From: Straminergon stramineum
Taxonomy: Eukaryota; Streptophyta; Bryopsida; Hypnales; Calliergonaceae
Direction of reading: 5' to 3'
NCBI GenBank assembly: GCA_963920665.1
Contig: OY987265.1
Location: 5,585,001-5,649,000, forward strand
DNA: 64,000 nt
Part shown: piece after piece, positions 47,003-59,437 of the stretch
Position numbering within the stretch: the stretch's first letter is position 1
Layout: each line of letters opens with the position of its first letter
Notes under the pieces: model-generated
The model's database searches: none
Told to the model about the DNA's origin: nothing
The model's input: only the letters and a program-made list of their open reading frames with translations
Translations under genes and position numbers: made by a program

Positions 47003-49261
47003 GTTGCCCAAATTCAATGAATTGATACATACTATCTGGTAACTACATCTAATTATGACATGTTCTCAAACCATCATCTACAATTTATTGCTGAAAATGT
47101 GAGCTATTAATAAGAGCCTATAGTCCATTTCAATATACCTATTATCAATACTTTAAAAAATCATAGTTTATTCATGTGGTGTCCAAAACTGTGTTCAAAA
47201 GAGAATCTTGAATATCTTCTTGTCTCATAATAAAATACATAAAGAAGTCTAGAAAATTTAGTAGTGTGGAAATTATACTCTAGTAATAAGTTACACGATT
47301 TTTTATGTAATAAAAAATATCTCATTTTGTACAAAACATCTACCTCAATGAGGGAATTTTCAACACCATCTATCTCAAACATGCAACTGTATGGAGCAAC
47401 ATTTAGGATATTTTTTTTATTTTTTTAAAGCTATTTTCTTTAATTTCAATAGTGAATCATATTTTCAATTATTGAATCTATTTTTTCTCTATTTTTAAAA
47501 TTCTAAATAGAAAATTTATAAGGTTTTTTGCCAATTTTTTTCCTATGTTTGAAAATTCCCATTGTTTTTTTTCCCAATTCCACTAGCTAACTATGAATTA
47601 AGCCGAAAAAATCCCGTCCTTGACCCATTTCGACTCAAATATCTCTCACCATTAATGTGAATCTGGAAAAAAATTGCCCCCTTCAATGTTGTCAATGATT
47701 TTTTTAGAAAAAAGATCATGGTGTTGTTGCCCCCTACCGTTGATGTCGGAGAAAAAATGATGAACCCTTGTAGTATTGTCGATCTTGCTCTGCAAAGTAA
47801 AAAAATGCAACCATTGATAGAACTATGGTGAAGGTCATTCTAGACCATCTAATGCTTAGAGTTTAGGGCTTAGGCTCCACACTTGTTTCGCTCGCTAGGT
47901 TGTATTTTGCAGCATCCTTGTCAATTTCATCAAATTGCTTACAAGTGTTTGCTTAAGGAAATTTGACAAGTATTCCTTACTTTTACACTTCAATTGTTTG
48001 ACAATGTGGAAATTCAGTCTAGCTCCCAAGTTTCTTTTTTTTCCTTCAGAAGGTGCAAAGAGGGATCCTCCAAGAAATTGAGAAAGTGTATGTGTGATTT
48101 GGTTATGCAAGTTATTTATGATTGGAAGAAGAATTCATGAGGCATTGTCACAAGGTGCATTTCAAGGTGGACGCTCATCGTTTTGTCTAGGCAAACCTAC
48201 TAGTGATCTTGAGGTATGTAGCAGTATTTCAAGGCAATATTGTATTGTTGACATCATGCTCAAAAGTTTGATCTATGATGTACTTTGAATTTTTGAGGGA
48301 TTCAACATTGAGAAGAATTAGCAAATTTGATTATTGGGCAAATAGAAATTAAAGATATCAAAGTGAGATTGTTACTTGGGAATGCTTGTTAATCATATTG
48401 TTGATGAGACATGAAGATGAGATTGAGTCTACTATCGGAGGTGTCATCATGGGCAATAATAGAAGATCGAAGTTCACATCTTTGTTGCTTTATTAGAAAG
48501 GTTGTTATTAGTTTCATGGAGAACAAACCCGACTATATAGAGTAGGGTTTAGGGTTCCCACATGTTCATTTGCAAAGATTAGGGAAGTTGCGAAGATTTT
48601 AGGGTAGTTGAAAATCTTAGTTGCACTTGGCCCCCCAAATTAAGCTTTGAACAAGACTACAGACTAAATTTATGATGACTATGGGGTTTTTTCTTAAACA
48701 ATTGTGGTGTATTTCCTTGAATAAAAATTTGAAGTTCATTTTTAGAAAAAAGACCAGTAGTGTACCCTCTTGAGATTAAATTTTTTTTATTCATCAAGTG
48801 AAAAAAATGACACATGCACTTGTTTTTAAGTTTACATTGGTTTTTCACTATTGTATCTATTAAAAAGGTCCAAAAGAGCCCCCTTTATAGCAACCAGTAA
48901 CTTAGAGTGTTTTAAATTTTGTTTCAAAAGACCTCCAATAGTCCAGTGAGTCCCAATTGATGTCCTCTAGATAGCATGGAACACAAGCAATCTTCAAATT
49001 GGAGGATTTTTCAAACAGTGGGCCCAAAATACATGGCCAGGGTTCTGTTTCTTTCATACATGGGTGCACTGTACAGTGGGAGCATGTCCAGCGGTCAGCC
49101 CGGTAAGGAGGCGTCAAGGTTGTTGGAGTGGAATGGGGGAGGGATTTGTTCGGTTGGCTTGGAGTAAGCCTTGAAATGTTGGATTGATGTAGATTTGCAC
49201 AAAATTGGGTAGGGGTCAGTAATAGACTCCCTACGTAACATGTCGCTAGAAGCACGACTTT
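47003..49261. other. Intergenic, no gene recognised
   Basis: Frames near 47895-48288 and 48902-49363 are open for 60-150 codons on one strand or the other but show no domain. Part of 48.98-49.14 kb is GC-richer and may be an older repeat related to families F or K. Confidence 0.35.
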
Positions 49262-49380
49262 GGCACACATAACATTGTTTACCAATGAGGCAGGGATCCT
49301 TTTTACACCCTTGAAAAGAGGACCCTTATAGCGAACAAAACTAACTTCTTGATGGCTCCTCAACCAATCCCAATCCTTGA
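49262..49380 (+). repeat. Dispersed repeat, copy 2 (family F)
   Basis: Colinear with 5985-6115 (CATAACATTGTTTACCAATG, AGGCAGG, GGCTCCTCAACCAA, TCCTTGAATTA). It directly abuts the TTAA element that follows. Confidence 0.6.
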
Positions 49381-49381
49381 A

Positions 49382-50311
49382 TTACCCCCCTAAAGTTCCT
49401 TGACTATGTATTCACCAAAATGCTCCAAAACTGTCATTTCTAGTACAAGTATCAAATATTGAAAAAAAAAGCATTTTAGATATATGTAACCTTATGATCT
49501 TGTAGTACACTAATTTGAGAACATGTGGAAAAAATTTCAGAAATTTCTACTGCGTGGATTGCAAGATATGAACTTTTGAATTCACAAAAATCCTTTCACA
49601 TTTGTATGAAAACGAGCAACTGCACTTCACAAGCTCACATTTGTATGAAAAAATTTCCAAAATGGTGGTGCTTCTTTGGATTCATTTTTCAAGGCAAGTT
49701 GGCTACATGCTTGAAAATTTTCAAATCGTTTGGAATTATAAAACGTATAGGAAAAAAAATAGTAAGTAGAAAGAAGTAGAGAATGATTTAAAATACTAAA
49801 TTGTTAAGAATTTTTTTATGGAATTGAAAATTACCAATTCCAATGGTTGAAATGTTATAATAAGCAATCTACATCCTAAGATTTTTTTTTTCAAAAAATA
49901 TTGAAAATTGAGTATAATAGAGCACTTCAAAGGTTTATTTTAGAGTAGAGAATCTATAGCTACCCGTAAACAAATACTTTTCATAACTATTGACTCATTA
50001 ATCAAAATGGAATGATTCAAAGTTTTCTAGGTATATATATAAATCTAGAAAATCAATTTGAAATTTTGGTTTCTGAAAAAAAAAAAGGATTTTTTTAATC
50101 TACATGAACTGCCCATTTACGAAAAAAAGTAACATATTAGGCCACAACTTTTGACTCATACTTCCAAATGTCTTCAATTTTTTAGCACATGAGAGATATT
50201 CCTCTTCCACACCTTCTAGTAAAGTTTGGACGTAATACATGGAAATTTCTAGTCACATGTACGTGCTCAATTGCTATGTTGACAAATTCAGGTTGGTTCT
50301 TTATGGATTAA
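49382..50311 (+). mobile_element. TTAA-family element, 930 bp, mutated left target
   Basis: It starts TTACCCCCCTAAAGTTCCTT (TTAA mutated to TTAC) and ends GGTTCTTTATGGATTAA. Interior blocks match 43671-44621 in order: CTCCAAAACTGTCATTTCTA, TTTCAGAAATTTCTACTG then GGATTGCAAGATAT, CAAGTTGGCTACATGCTTGA, and GAATGATTCAAAG. Non-coding. Confidence 0.65.
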
Positions 50312-50751
50312 TTAATAAGTCCCTCCCTGGCATTTAGAGAGGCATAATACCTTTGCATCATGGGGTTGACCATTGCCTACGTACATAATGTTAGGCATGC
50401 ATCTTCTTGGTTGTATAATCATACTTTGTCTCTAGATTAATCTCGTAGTTTGGTTGGCATTGGAGAAGACTGCATCTATTTTCTCGCATGGTGGTGTTGA
50501 TATTTGTCAAGGTTTCACAAACTTTGTTTTTGCACTAGTTTAATGGCTAAAATTGTTCCTAGGCAACAACAAGGCTAGATGAGGCTCTTTGCAAAATTTA
50601 TTAACAAGACTAGTATGATAGACCATTGATTTTCAACCTCTATTGAATTCTTCCAACATACTTAATTACCTTGCAATTTATTAGAGGTACATGAGCGGAT
50701 GGATGGAGATCCTCTAAATATTGTACTATTGTACATTCAAAACCAAGAATT
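50312..50751. other. Intergenic, no feature recognised
   Basis: Nothing supportable was seen here on either strand. Confidence 0.4.
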
Positions 50752-50963
<212 letters not shown>

Positions 50964-51005
50964 ATAATAATAAAATAATAATAAAAATAATTATATATAT
51001 ATATA

Positions 51006-52090
51006 TATTAATATTATGAAGCTAATAATACAAAATGATTGAAATTTAAAATCAGAAAACTTATATGTTTTATATGTGTTTTATACATGTTTTATTTGTA
51101 TGGAACAAAAAAAAAATTCAAAGTATCTATTTTATTTGGTAATTGATCTTATTTTTAACTTTATAAGTATTCAACTTACAATGCACAATTTTACCTTCTG
51201 TTTAGAATAACATAAACAAGTCTGTTTGATATTTTTCCATGAAAAGAGTTGTACAATATTTACAGATAATAAAATCTAAAATAGTTAACATGAAAATTGT
51301 AATATAATTGGCCAATGTGACAACTGAAGAATAATTATTTTTTAAGAAATTGTATTTGAAAGTTTATCGCTTTAAATAATTACACTCATTTTTACTTTTG
51401 TAGCCATTTACAAAATCATTTTTAATGATGATTTCATGCCACTACTATCACATCACTTAAAACTTTCTACATCAAATTTGAAGAAAAGGTCCCAACTACA
51501 TTGGAATAGTAAATGAAATAAAAATTGTCCAAAATGATGATTTAAAACATTATGAACCACCACAAACAATTTATAAATACAATTAAGTTTGCTTTTGCAT
51601 CCATTTTGCAATCACATAGAATTGTAAGTTATAGAAAATAATTATTTAAATTTTGCGAAAAGGATTCAAAATTTTTTTGGCCTTTCAACTTTCATATATT
51701 GTTGCAAATTGTATATTGAACTTCTATTTAAGATAACATTGCAAAATTTTCAAATCACATTTAAGAATATGACTATTTTAATTATAATCTTATTGATAAT
51801 ATAGATATAGGGCGCATGCACTCTTATGCAACAATTTCTCTACAAATTTGAAGTTGGAACTATATGGAGGATGGTCAAGTGGATTAAAAACACATCAAAT
51901 GGAAGAAATCTCTAAAATGGATGAAAAGTAACTATATAGATTAAGTTTTTTGAGAATGAAAATTGTGATTTAATCCAAATTTCATCATTGGTAACATAAT
52001 TAACCAACCTAAACCATTCCCCCTTAGAGATTGGGATAATCTCTCATAAGATCTTTGGAAATGAATTAAGTTTCATTTATTCAATGTCAT
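51006..52090. other. AT-rich intergenic DNA
   Basis: No gene or repeat shared with the rest of the window was recognised. Confidence 0.4.
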
Positions 52091-52835
52091 TAGTTGGTTC
52101 ATTGGTGCATGTGCTTGTCAGTGTCAATAGCTAGTTGATTCATTGGCTCATGTACTTGTCAGTGCCACCAACCATTTGATTCATTGACTCTAGTCCTTGT
52201 CAGTAGCCAGTTGATTCATTGGCTTATGTACTTGTCAGTGTTAGTAGCCAGTTGATTCATTGGCTTATGTACTTGTCAGTGTTAGTAGCCAGTTGATTCA
52301 TTGGCTTATGTACTTGTCAGTGTTAGTAGCCAGTTGATTCATTGGCTCATATACTTGTCAGTGCCAACGACCATTGACTTGTGTGCTTGTTAGTGTTAGT
52401 AACCAATTGATTCATTGGCTCATGTACTTGTCAATGTTAGTAGCTAGTTGATTCATTGGCTGATATACTTGTCAGTGCCATCGACTATTGACTCATCCGC
52501 TTGTCATCGTCAGTAACCAATTGATTCATTGGCTCATGTATTTGTCAATGTTAGTATCCAATTGATTCATTGACTCATGTATTTGTCAATGTTAGTAGCC
52601 AATTGATTCATTGGCTCATGTACTTGTCAGTGCTAGAGACCATTTGATTCATTGGCTCATCCGCTTGTTAGTGTCAAAGGCCGGCTAATTCATTAGCTCA
52701 TGTGCTTTTAGTGTCAGTGGCCAATTGATTCATTGGCTCATGTGCTTGTCAATGTCAATGTCCAATTGGTTCATTAACTCATGTGCTTGTGAATGTTAGT
52801 GGCCAACTAATTCATTGACTCGATGCTTGTTAGCC
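52091..52835 (+). repeat. Minisatellite, 41-bp unit, about 18 copies
   Basis: The unit reads AGCCAGTTGATTCATTGGCT followed by TATGTACTTGTCAGTGTTAGT. Consecutive units start at 52205, 52246, 52287 and 52328, exactly 41 bp apart. The central units are nearly identical and the flanks diverge. The array lies directly beside repeat arm 52969-53545. Confidence 0.9.
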
Positions 52836-52968
52836 TAAGTGGATAGGGAAGTTGCAATGCTAAGGGTCTTATACTTTTACCAAAGTAAAGTGAGTGGAAA
52901 TTGTCAAAAACAAGTTTTTTGAATTGGTTGAATCCATTATGTGAGTTGTAAACTCCAGTCTATGTACA

Positions 52969-53545
52969 AAAAATCAAAACCTAAAAATGCATCATACAAC
53001 TCTAAAATATAAGTTGAATTCATTGTCCTATTCAACAAATATTTCAAATGCAAGGGCATTAAGATGTAACAATGTTTCATGTTACAACATAAACTCTCTC
53101 TACAAAGGCTATTGTAGTTCCATGCTCTCAACTCCAAAAAAAATATTCAAATATTGTGAGAACCAACATCATTTGTATATATATCACATTGTGAATATTT
53201 TTCATTCTATAAATGTCAACTTCGTTCAATTTTTGTATACAACAAGCTAATGAAAAAATAGTTTTTTTGAGTTCTAAGGAAAAAAATTGACAAAATATAA
53301 AGTGATTTCAAATTATGGTGACCAAAATCGAGTTTTAAACATGTCTAACTTGAAAATTAATATTCTTTCAAATCACAACTAATTTTTTCTTCAAACTTCC
53401 ATAGTAATGTGTTATATGTTGCATATTACAACTTTGTATATTCACTTTTGGACTTTGCCCATTGATGCCTACGATATGGTTGTCTGAATGAAAAAGTTTC
53501 AAATCCATACTCAATTTTGTTCATCATTGTATGGAAACCTTGAAT
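52969..53545 (+). repeat. Single arm related to the 58-kb palindrome (family G)
   Basis: Colinear with the right arm of the palindrome (about 58857-59437): CTAAAAATGCAT, TTTCAAATGCAAGGGCA, TGAGAACCAACATCATTTG, TCAAATCACAACTA, TTGGACTTTG(C/T)CCATTGATG. Divergence is clearly greater than between the two arms of the palindrome. Confidence 0.7.
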
Positions 53546-53807
53546 CTTGCTTCTCTAAGATATTATTTATGTATATTAGATGGGACACAAGACAAATACA
53601 CTTTTGATGTATGCCAATTCAATGAAAAGGGTTGGAGTTTTTTTTCACTCTTAGATGGATCCATATGATACAAATAGCTAGAAAGGAGGTATTGGGTACC
53701 ATGCTTTTGATACTATAGCTTCCTAGCGACTTGGTCAGAAAGAAATTAATTAAAAAAGATGCCTAAATTTTTGGAAAATTATTGACCTAGTTTCCTCCCC
53801 CACCCAC

Positions 53808-54929
53808 TGTCACGACCCTCATCACAAGGCGTGCCCGTACCACCTTGGTGAGCAAGGGGGACATTGGGGGTGACGCCCCAAGCTTTGCAAGAGATGAGGT
53901 GAGGGGGACTAGGAGTCCCGAGCGTTTAGAGCAATGTAGCGCTCTGATCCGGACGAATTTGGGGGCGTGTGATACATGCTTGGAAAGGTCTTGAGAAGAC
54001 GCTTCTAGCCATCCAAAGAACGCGTGATTTGGACTTTCGAGTCAAAAGTTATGGGCGTTCAAAGTCGGGGGTGTCCCGGGAGCGCCGGGAGTGCCCTGGC
54101 CGCGCCGGGAGTGTCCCGAATCTTTGGAGGGCGATATCTTTGCGAGTACTTGTCCGAATGGAGCAAGTGAGTAGTCCATCGGCATCTACGCGTCGCGTAG
54201 ATGTCGAAAATGGGGTTGCATGTGCGATTTGGATCCCGGACCGCAAAGTTATGTCGGGTGGAAGTTCGGGAGTCCCAAACTAGCGCGAATCGGAAGAAAT
54301 GGGTGATCTTCCAAGATGGGGTGCATCTTGGGGGTTCCCGGTGACCTCTAGTATGGGGGGGGCTGCCGAATCCCGTAGAGAGTACTATGAAGAGGGGTGG
54401 TCTCCCTCCTCACTCCCGGATGGTGCCATGGTGAGCCTAAGTGGCCCCGGGTGGTGAGGTTAGTGTTGAAGCCTCACCACCACTTGTGTGTTACCATGGA
54501 GTGCTTGTGCATTCGTTGATACCGGTTGGGTGGTGTCCCACTCCACACTAGGCCATGGTATGAGTCCCGTTTGGTGAGTCATGATTAGTGAGTCCCGAAA
54601 TGAGTTGGGTTGGGCCTAGTGGGGAGTTGGGTCCCATTCAAGGGCGGTTAGCACCGGTGGGAGTAGTGCCTCACCGAGTGCTTGGACATCAATGCAAGTT
54701 CCGCCCCATGTCATTAAATGACATGCCTGGTGTCTTGTGGGAGTTAAGTATTGGAAGGAAAGGGTTGGGAGTCACGGAGGAATGGGGAACCCCGTGACTT
54801 GAGTTGGAACCTAACATTGTGGGTGCGTGGCATGTGCAGTGTTAGGAGAGCGTGAACCTTAGTGGCACTAAGGTGTTAAGGGTTTGGAAAGTGAGCTTAA
54901 GGTGGTAAGTGTCACTAAGGGGCGCGACA
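53808..54929. mobile_element. Solo LTR, 1122 bp, Ty3/gypsy-like
   Basis: It begins TGTCACGACCCTC and ends GGGGCGCGACA, so it has TG...CA ends and an imperfect terminal inverted repeat (reverse complement of the end TGTCGCGCCCC). A perfect 5-bp target duplication CCCAC flanks it at 53803-53807 and 54930-54934. GC content is far above the surroundings. No gag-pol, primer-binding site or polypurine tract lies next to it, so it is a solo LTR left by recombination. A TGTCAC start is common in plant gypsy elements. Open frames within it are incidental. Confidence 0.85.
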
Positions 54930-54934
54930 CCCAC

Positions 54935-55795
54935 CCACCCACATACATACACAAAAAAACAACTATATTGAAAGATAGCCTAATTCATATAAATTCAACT
55001 TGCTCCACTCAATCTTGCATCTCTTTTTTGTCAATAATTGTTGTCAATAATCATAAACAAACATTGCAAAGTTTTTTGCCTCATTGTTTTGACCGTTCTA
55101 AATCACGATCAAAACATATCTCTCACTTACAACGACCCCTGACACTTAACAAAACCTTGGCATATAAGGTATAGGGATTTTGAAGGTTTGAAGGTTAAGG
55201 CAAGGGGGTAGGAAAATGTAGTTGCCTTAGATGAAAGTAGCAACAACCATTCCAAAATTGTAAGAACAACTTGAATGGATGAATGCCTAATTTCTTTTAT
55301 TTATATTTTCTAATTTTAATATATACTATTTTGTATTATTTAACTATTTTTTTCACTTGTATCAATTATTAGGCAAGAAACTATCCAAGCTGCTAGGAAA
55401 TGATATATATATAGCTTGGTATCCATGGACTTCCTTTCTACTACAATTGTGGTCATAAAGTGACTAGACATAGATTGGCACACATCAACAACAAAGTATG
55501 TGAAATTTTTATTTTGTCATTCATACACTACAAGAAAAGGAGTCCCTAATCATGAGAAGTTCAATGCATTCACATTAATTACAACAAATGTTTTTTGGGC
55601 TGTATTGATTTGGAAATTCTCTAATCATCAATCAACATAATTTTGTTGATTTGACCCAAACAAACAAGATTTCAAATAGTAATTTTATATAAAATCAATA
55701 AAAATAGAGTGAATATGAAGGAGAAAATGTTGAATTTGGAAAATGCCCCAAAAGAAAAGACTAATTAAAAACAAATCACATGTTATATTGATAAA
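54935..55795. other. Intergenic, no gene recognised
   Basis: AT-rich; the only notable patch is CCCACCCACCC next to the LTR. Confidence 0.4.
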
Positions 55796-55960
55796 GCTCC
55801 AAGCTTGGTGCAATGGTTGGAGCCATGTGGAAAATCATGAGTTCAAAACCCAATGGCGTCCTTGTCTACATGGTGGATTTTTGAATAATACACATATGTG
55901 GTCGTGGGTTCAAATCCCACTAATGGCCTTGTACGCATGGCGAGTTTTCAAATAATACTA
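55796..55960 (+). mobile_element. tRNA-derived SINE, dimeric
   Basis: AAGCTTGGTGCAATGGTTGG resembles a pol III box A and is followed by GAGTTCAAAACCC (box B-like). A second unit has GTGGGTTCAAATCCCAC, a near-perfect box B with its stem. The two halves share the order: TTCAAA box, AATGGC, CCTTGT, ATGG(T/C)G, TTTTGAATAATAC or TTTTCAAATAATAC. That indicates a tandem or dimeric SINE. No clear target duplication or poly(A) tail was found. Confidence 0.6.
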
Positions 55961-57109
55961 ATTTTTGGATTTGATTAGATCAAGAAATAAGATCAACAAA
56001 GAAGTGTTGAATATTGTTCATACTAAAATGTCCTAACCAACTGAAATTACCAACATATGTGAGTTGTAAATCATGTTGAAATAGACAACATTTTTTCTTG
56101 TAGTGATATTAATATCTAGTTATTATATTTTAATATTATTATTAGAAGAGAATTTAGGTCTAAAGATCATCACAAACAAAGTAGTTCCACTACTTTTGCC
56201 ACGTGTGTGAGTGCTACTTTCAATGTTTCTTTTGGAGATATACATACTCTACCTGGTGTAACATAATATAGGGACTTCTTGAGACTTCTTCACTAAATAG
56301 TGAAATTAGGTTGCCTTAACAATTAGATTGCCTTACCCCAAGAAAGTTCCTTTACCAACCATCAAAGTCAACAAATACTTCTATAAATATTTCCATTTGT
56401 ACACATGAAGTTTCCTGAGTCCCAGTTACAACAATACATAATCCAAAAGTAGTGCATTCTTGTATAGTAACAATAAAATATTTATACTGTTTCAAATGTA
56501 GAGAAATTAGTCCGGGGCAACCTAATTTCACTATTAAGTGTTGTGATATTTATTGGATTTGCAATTAATTGGGCCCTTCCGTCCTGCAGTAAAGTAGTAA
56601 TTTAGAACTCACAGCATATGATGAAATGTTGAGTTGTTGGCTTTGTCCAGCTATGAGACATGACTCATTGTGAATCACAGTTATTATTCCTGGGGCTTGA
56701 TCCTTCCTCGCAAAAACTTTACAACAGCTAAAAGTTTTAATTTAAAAAAAAAAAATTGAAACTAAGGTTTTCAATTTTTCAATTTCAGCCTTTCACCTCA
56801 GTTGAATGGTAAAGCTTACCTTAGTTTGCTGCTTGGACGGTGAACTGTTATGGAAATAGGATGATGGTGAAACTATCCCCAGCAGACTCTTCATTCATGC
56901 TGGTCATACTACCAGAGTTACTCTTCTTCTGAAGATGGTGAGACCTAAACAAATTGGAGTTTGTTGGCCCACTCAAAAATCAGTGCGCGGTATTGTTCAC
57001 ATGCCTTCGGTGGCCAAAACAATCCACGTTATAATTATGCTTACTTGCTAACATTTGGATGCCAATTTCTTCAATGTGTGGGACAAAGTGTGGAGGTGGG
57101 TAGCCATGA
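55961..57109. other. Intergenic, no gene recognised
   Basis: There is a GC-neutral patch near 56.7-57.05 kb without domains. Nothing further is supportable. Confidence 0.4.
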
Positions 57110-57365
57110 AACTGACACTTTTAGCTTTTGAGCCTAGTTTTTATTATTGGACTCGTCAAATTTTTTATATTTTCTTGTTGGCATTTGGAAGGAGGTTCCA
57201 TTGCAACAAAGAACCTGACATTTGGATATTGTATGCAAAAGTTATGGAGGATCAAAGTTTAGTTCTACAATAGTTTCTTTCACATAACTCATTTTGGTGA
57301 TGTACATATAGTGAAGATGGTGGTTTAGGATCAATGCCACATTTGGGAGGGGGGGGGGGGGCTAT
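57110..57365 (+). repeat. Dispersed repeat, copy 4 (family C), ending in a G tract
   Basis: It shares TTTCTTGTTGGCATTTGGAA, GGAGGTTCCATT, GACATTTGGATATTGTATGC, AAAAGTTATGGA and GATGTACATATAGTGA with 28125-28378. It ends at a G-rich run (57346-57360). Confidence 0.55.
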
Positions 57366-58070
57366 CTTGGATTCCAAGGAATGAGTTTAGTTTAATCTAT
57401 AGAAAGCCATTGATTGACTAAGAAGCTGCAATGCTAGTATCATTGGCTAGTTGGGAAGTTGCAATGTTGGGGGTTCTTACTTTTGAGGGAAGCAAAAATG
57501 CCCCCCTTGAATGTTGATCGATAATGTTCTATTTTTAGAAAACAATTGTAAAACAAAAGAACTCAAAAAAATTATATATAACCTTTGAAGATAATATTGT
57601 TGTAATGCAAGTGATTCAAATACATAAAACAATTCCCATCCAAAAGAATCTTCAAACTATGATTTTAAATATATATTGAAGATTACATGAACAAGTTTTT
57701 TTTTCCTAAAATGAAATATTGTGTGTAAATTGGGGATCTCTTGTAAATGATGTTGTTCAGACAAGTAGAGCTTGTTGGACTCTATTTGCTTATGGTGAAG
57801 AACTTGGATTGTTCCTAAATGTTTTGTTTGCATCTAATTTGTGTTAGGATGTATGACTTATTTAATAATGTTATGGATATGTCATTGAATTTTGTTATTA
57901 ATGGTTGGAAAGGTGTTAAATTTGCAAAAATCTCCACCAACTAGTAAATAGGGAACAACAAGGGTATCAAAAGAAAAGAGAATAGAACCTTAGTCATTTT
58001 TTGTCCAACAAAAAATAGTGACTGAGGAATTTAGATTCCCAATAATTGAAGTCAAAAGTGACTTACACTA

Positions 58071-59437
58071 ACAAACAAAATTGAGTACAAATTTGAAACA
58101 TTTTCATTCAAACATCCATAACATAAGCATCAATGGACAAAGTCCAAAAATGTATGCATGAAACTTGTAGTGTGTGACATACTACACATTACCATGGTAG
58201 TTTGAAGAAAAAAATAGTTGTGATTTGAAAGAAAATTCATTTCAAAGTTAGCCATGTCTAAAACTTGGTTTTGTTCACAATTTCTGGAATTACCTTATCT
58301 TTTGTCAATTTTTTCTTAGAAATCCAAAAAAACTCTTTGTGCATTGGCATGTTGGTATACATCATTTCAAATTATTGTACACAAAAATTGAAGGAAATTT
58401 ACATTTATAGAATTTAAAATATCAACAATTTGATAAACATGCAAATGATGTTGGTTCTCACAATATTTGAATTTCTTTTTGGAATTGAAAGCATGGGATT
58501 TGCATTAGCCTTCGTAGAGAGAGTATAGGTTGCAACATGGACCATTGTTATATCTTATTGCCCTTGCATTTGAAATGTTTGTTGGAAAGGGCAATGTGTT
58601 CAATTTATGTTTTATAGCCATATAATGCATTTTTAGATTCAATTTTAAGAAAAAAATAGAGTTCATGATGCATATAATTGACCAAAAAAATTCAAAAAAA
58701 ATTCAATGATTATTACCGACATCATCAAAAAATAGAAAATTTAAGGAAGGCGAGTGTAATTTTTGGCAATTTCCTGTTTTTTTATGATATCGGTAATAAT
58801 CATTGAATTTTTTTGAATTTTTTTGGTCAATTATATGCATCATGAACTCTATTTTTTTCTTAAAATTGAATCTAAAAATGCATTATATGGCTATAAAACA
58901 TAAATTGAACACATTGCCCTTTCCAACAAACATTTCAAATGCAAGGGCAATAAGATATAACAATGGTCCATGTTGCAACCTATACTCTCTCTATGAAGGC
59001 TAATGCAAATCCCATGCTTTCAATTCCAAAAAGAAATTCAAATATTGTGAGAACCAACATCATTTGCATGTTTATCAAATTGTTGATATTTTAAATTCTA
59101 TAAATGTAAATTTCCTTCAATTTTTGTGTACAATAATTTGAAATGATGTATACCAACATGCCAATGCACAAAGAATTTTTTTGGATTTCTAAGAAAAAAT
59201 TGACAAAAGATAAGGTAATTCCAGAAATTGTGAACAAAACCAAGTTTTAGACATGGCTAACTTTGAAATGAATTTTCTTTCAAATCACAACTATTTTTTT
59301 CTTCAAACTACCATGGTAATGTGTAGTATGTCACACACTACAAGTTTCATGCATACATTTTTGGACTTTGTCCATTGATGCTTATGTTATGGATGTTTGA
59401 ATGAAAATGTTTCAAATTTGTACTCAATTTTGTTTGT
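58071..59437. repeat. Near-perfect palindrome, arms about 662 bp, loop about 43 bp
   Basis: The left arm (58071-58732) starts ACAAACAAAATTGAGTACAA. The right arm (58776-59437) ends TTGTACTCAATTTTGTTTGT. The arms pair nearly base for base throughout, including TTACCATGGTAGTTTGAAGA and ATGGACCATTGTTATATCTT with their complements. A transcript across it would fold into a long hairpin. No open reading frame of note is present. A diverged single arm lies at 52969-53545. It could be a foldback element or a local inverted duplication. Confidence 0.9.

Noticed and set aside
52091..52835. CRISPR-like regularly spaced repeats
   Set aside because: The whole 41-bp unit repeats without unique spacers and the setting is plant nuclear DNA; it is a minisatellite.
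53969..54283. 104-codon open frame inside the GC-rich block
   Set aside because: It lies wholly within the solo LTR and an opposing frame is open too; no domain is present.
55878..55950. A functional tRNA gene
   Set aside because: The box B is good, but the acceptor stem and a canonical box A do not fold at the right distances, and the block is duplicated as in a SINE.
58803..59003. 66-codon frame in the palindrome
   Set aside because: It mirrors non-coding arm sequence, and related arms do not keep the frame.
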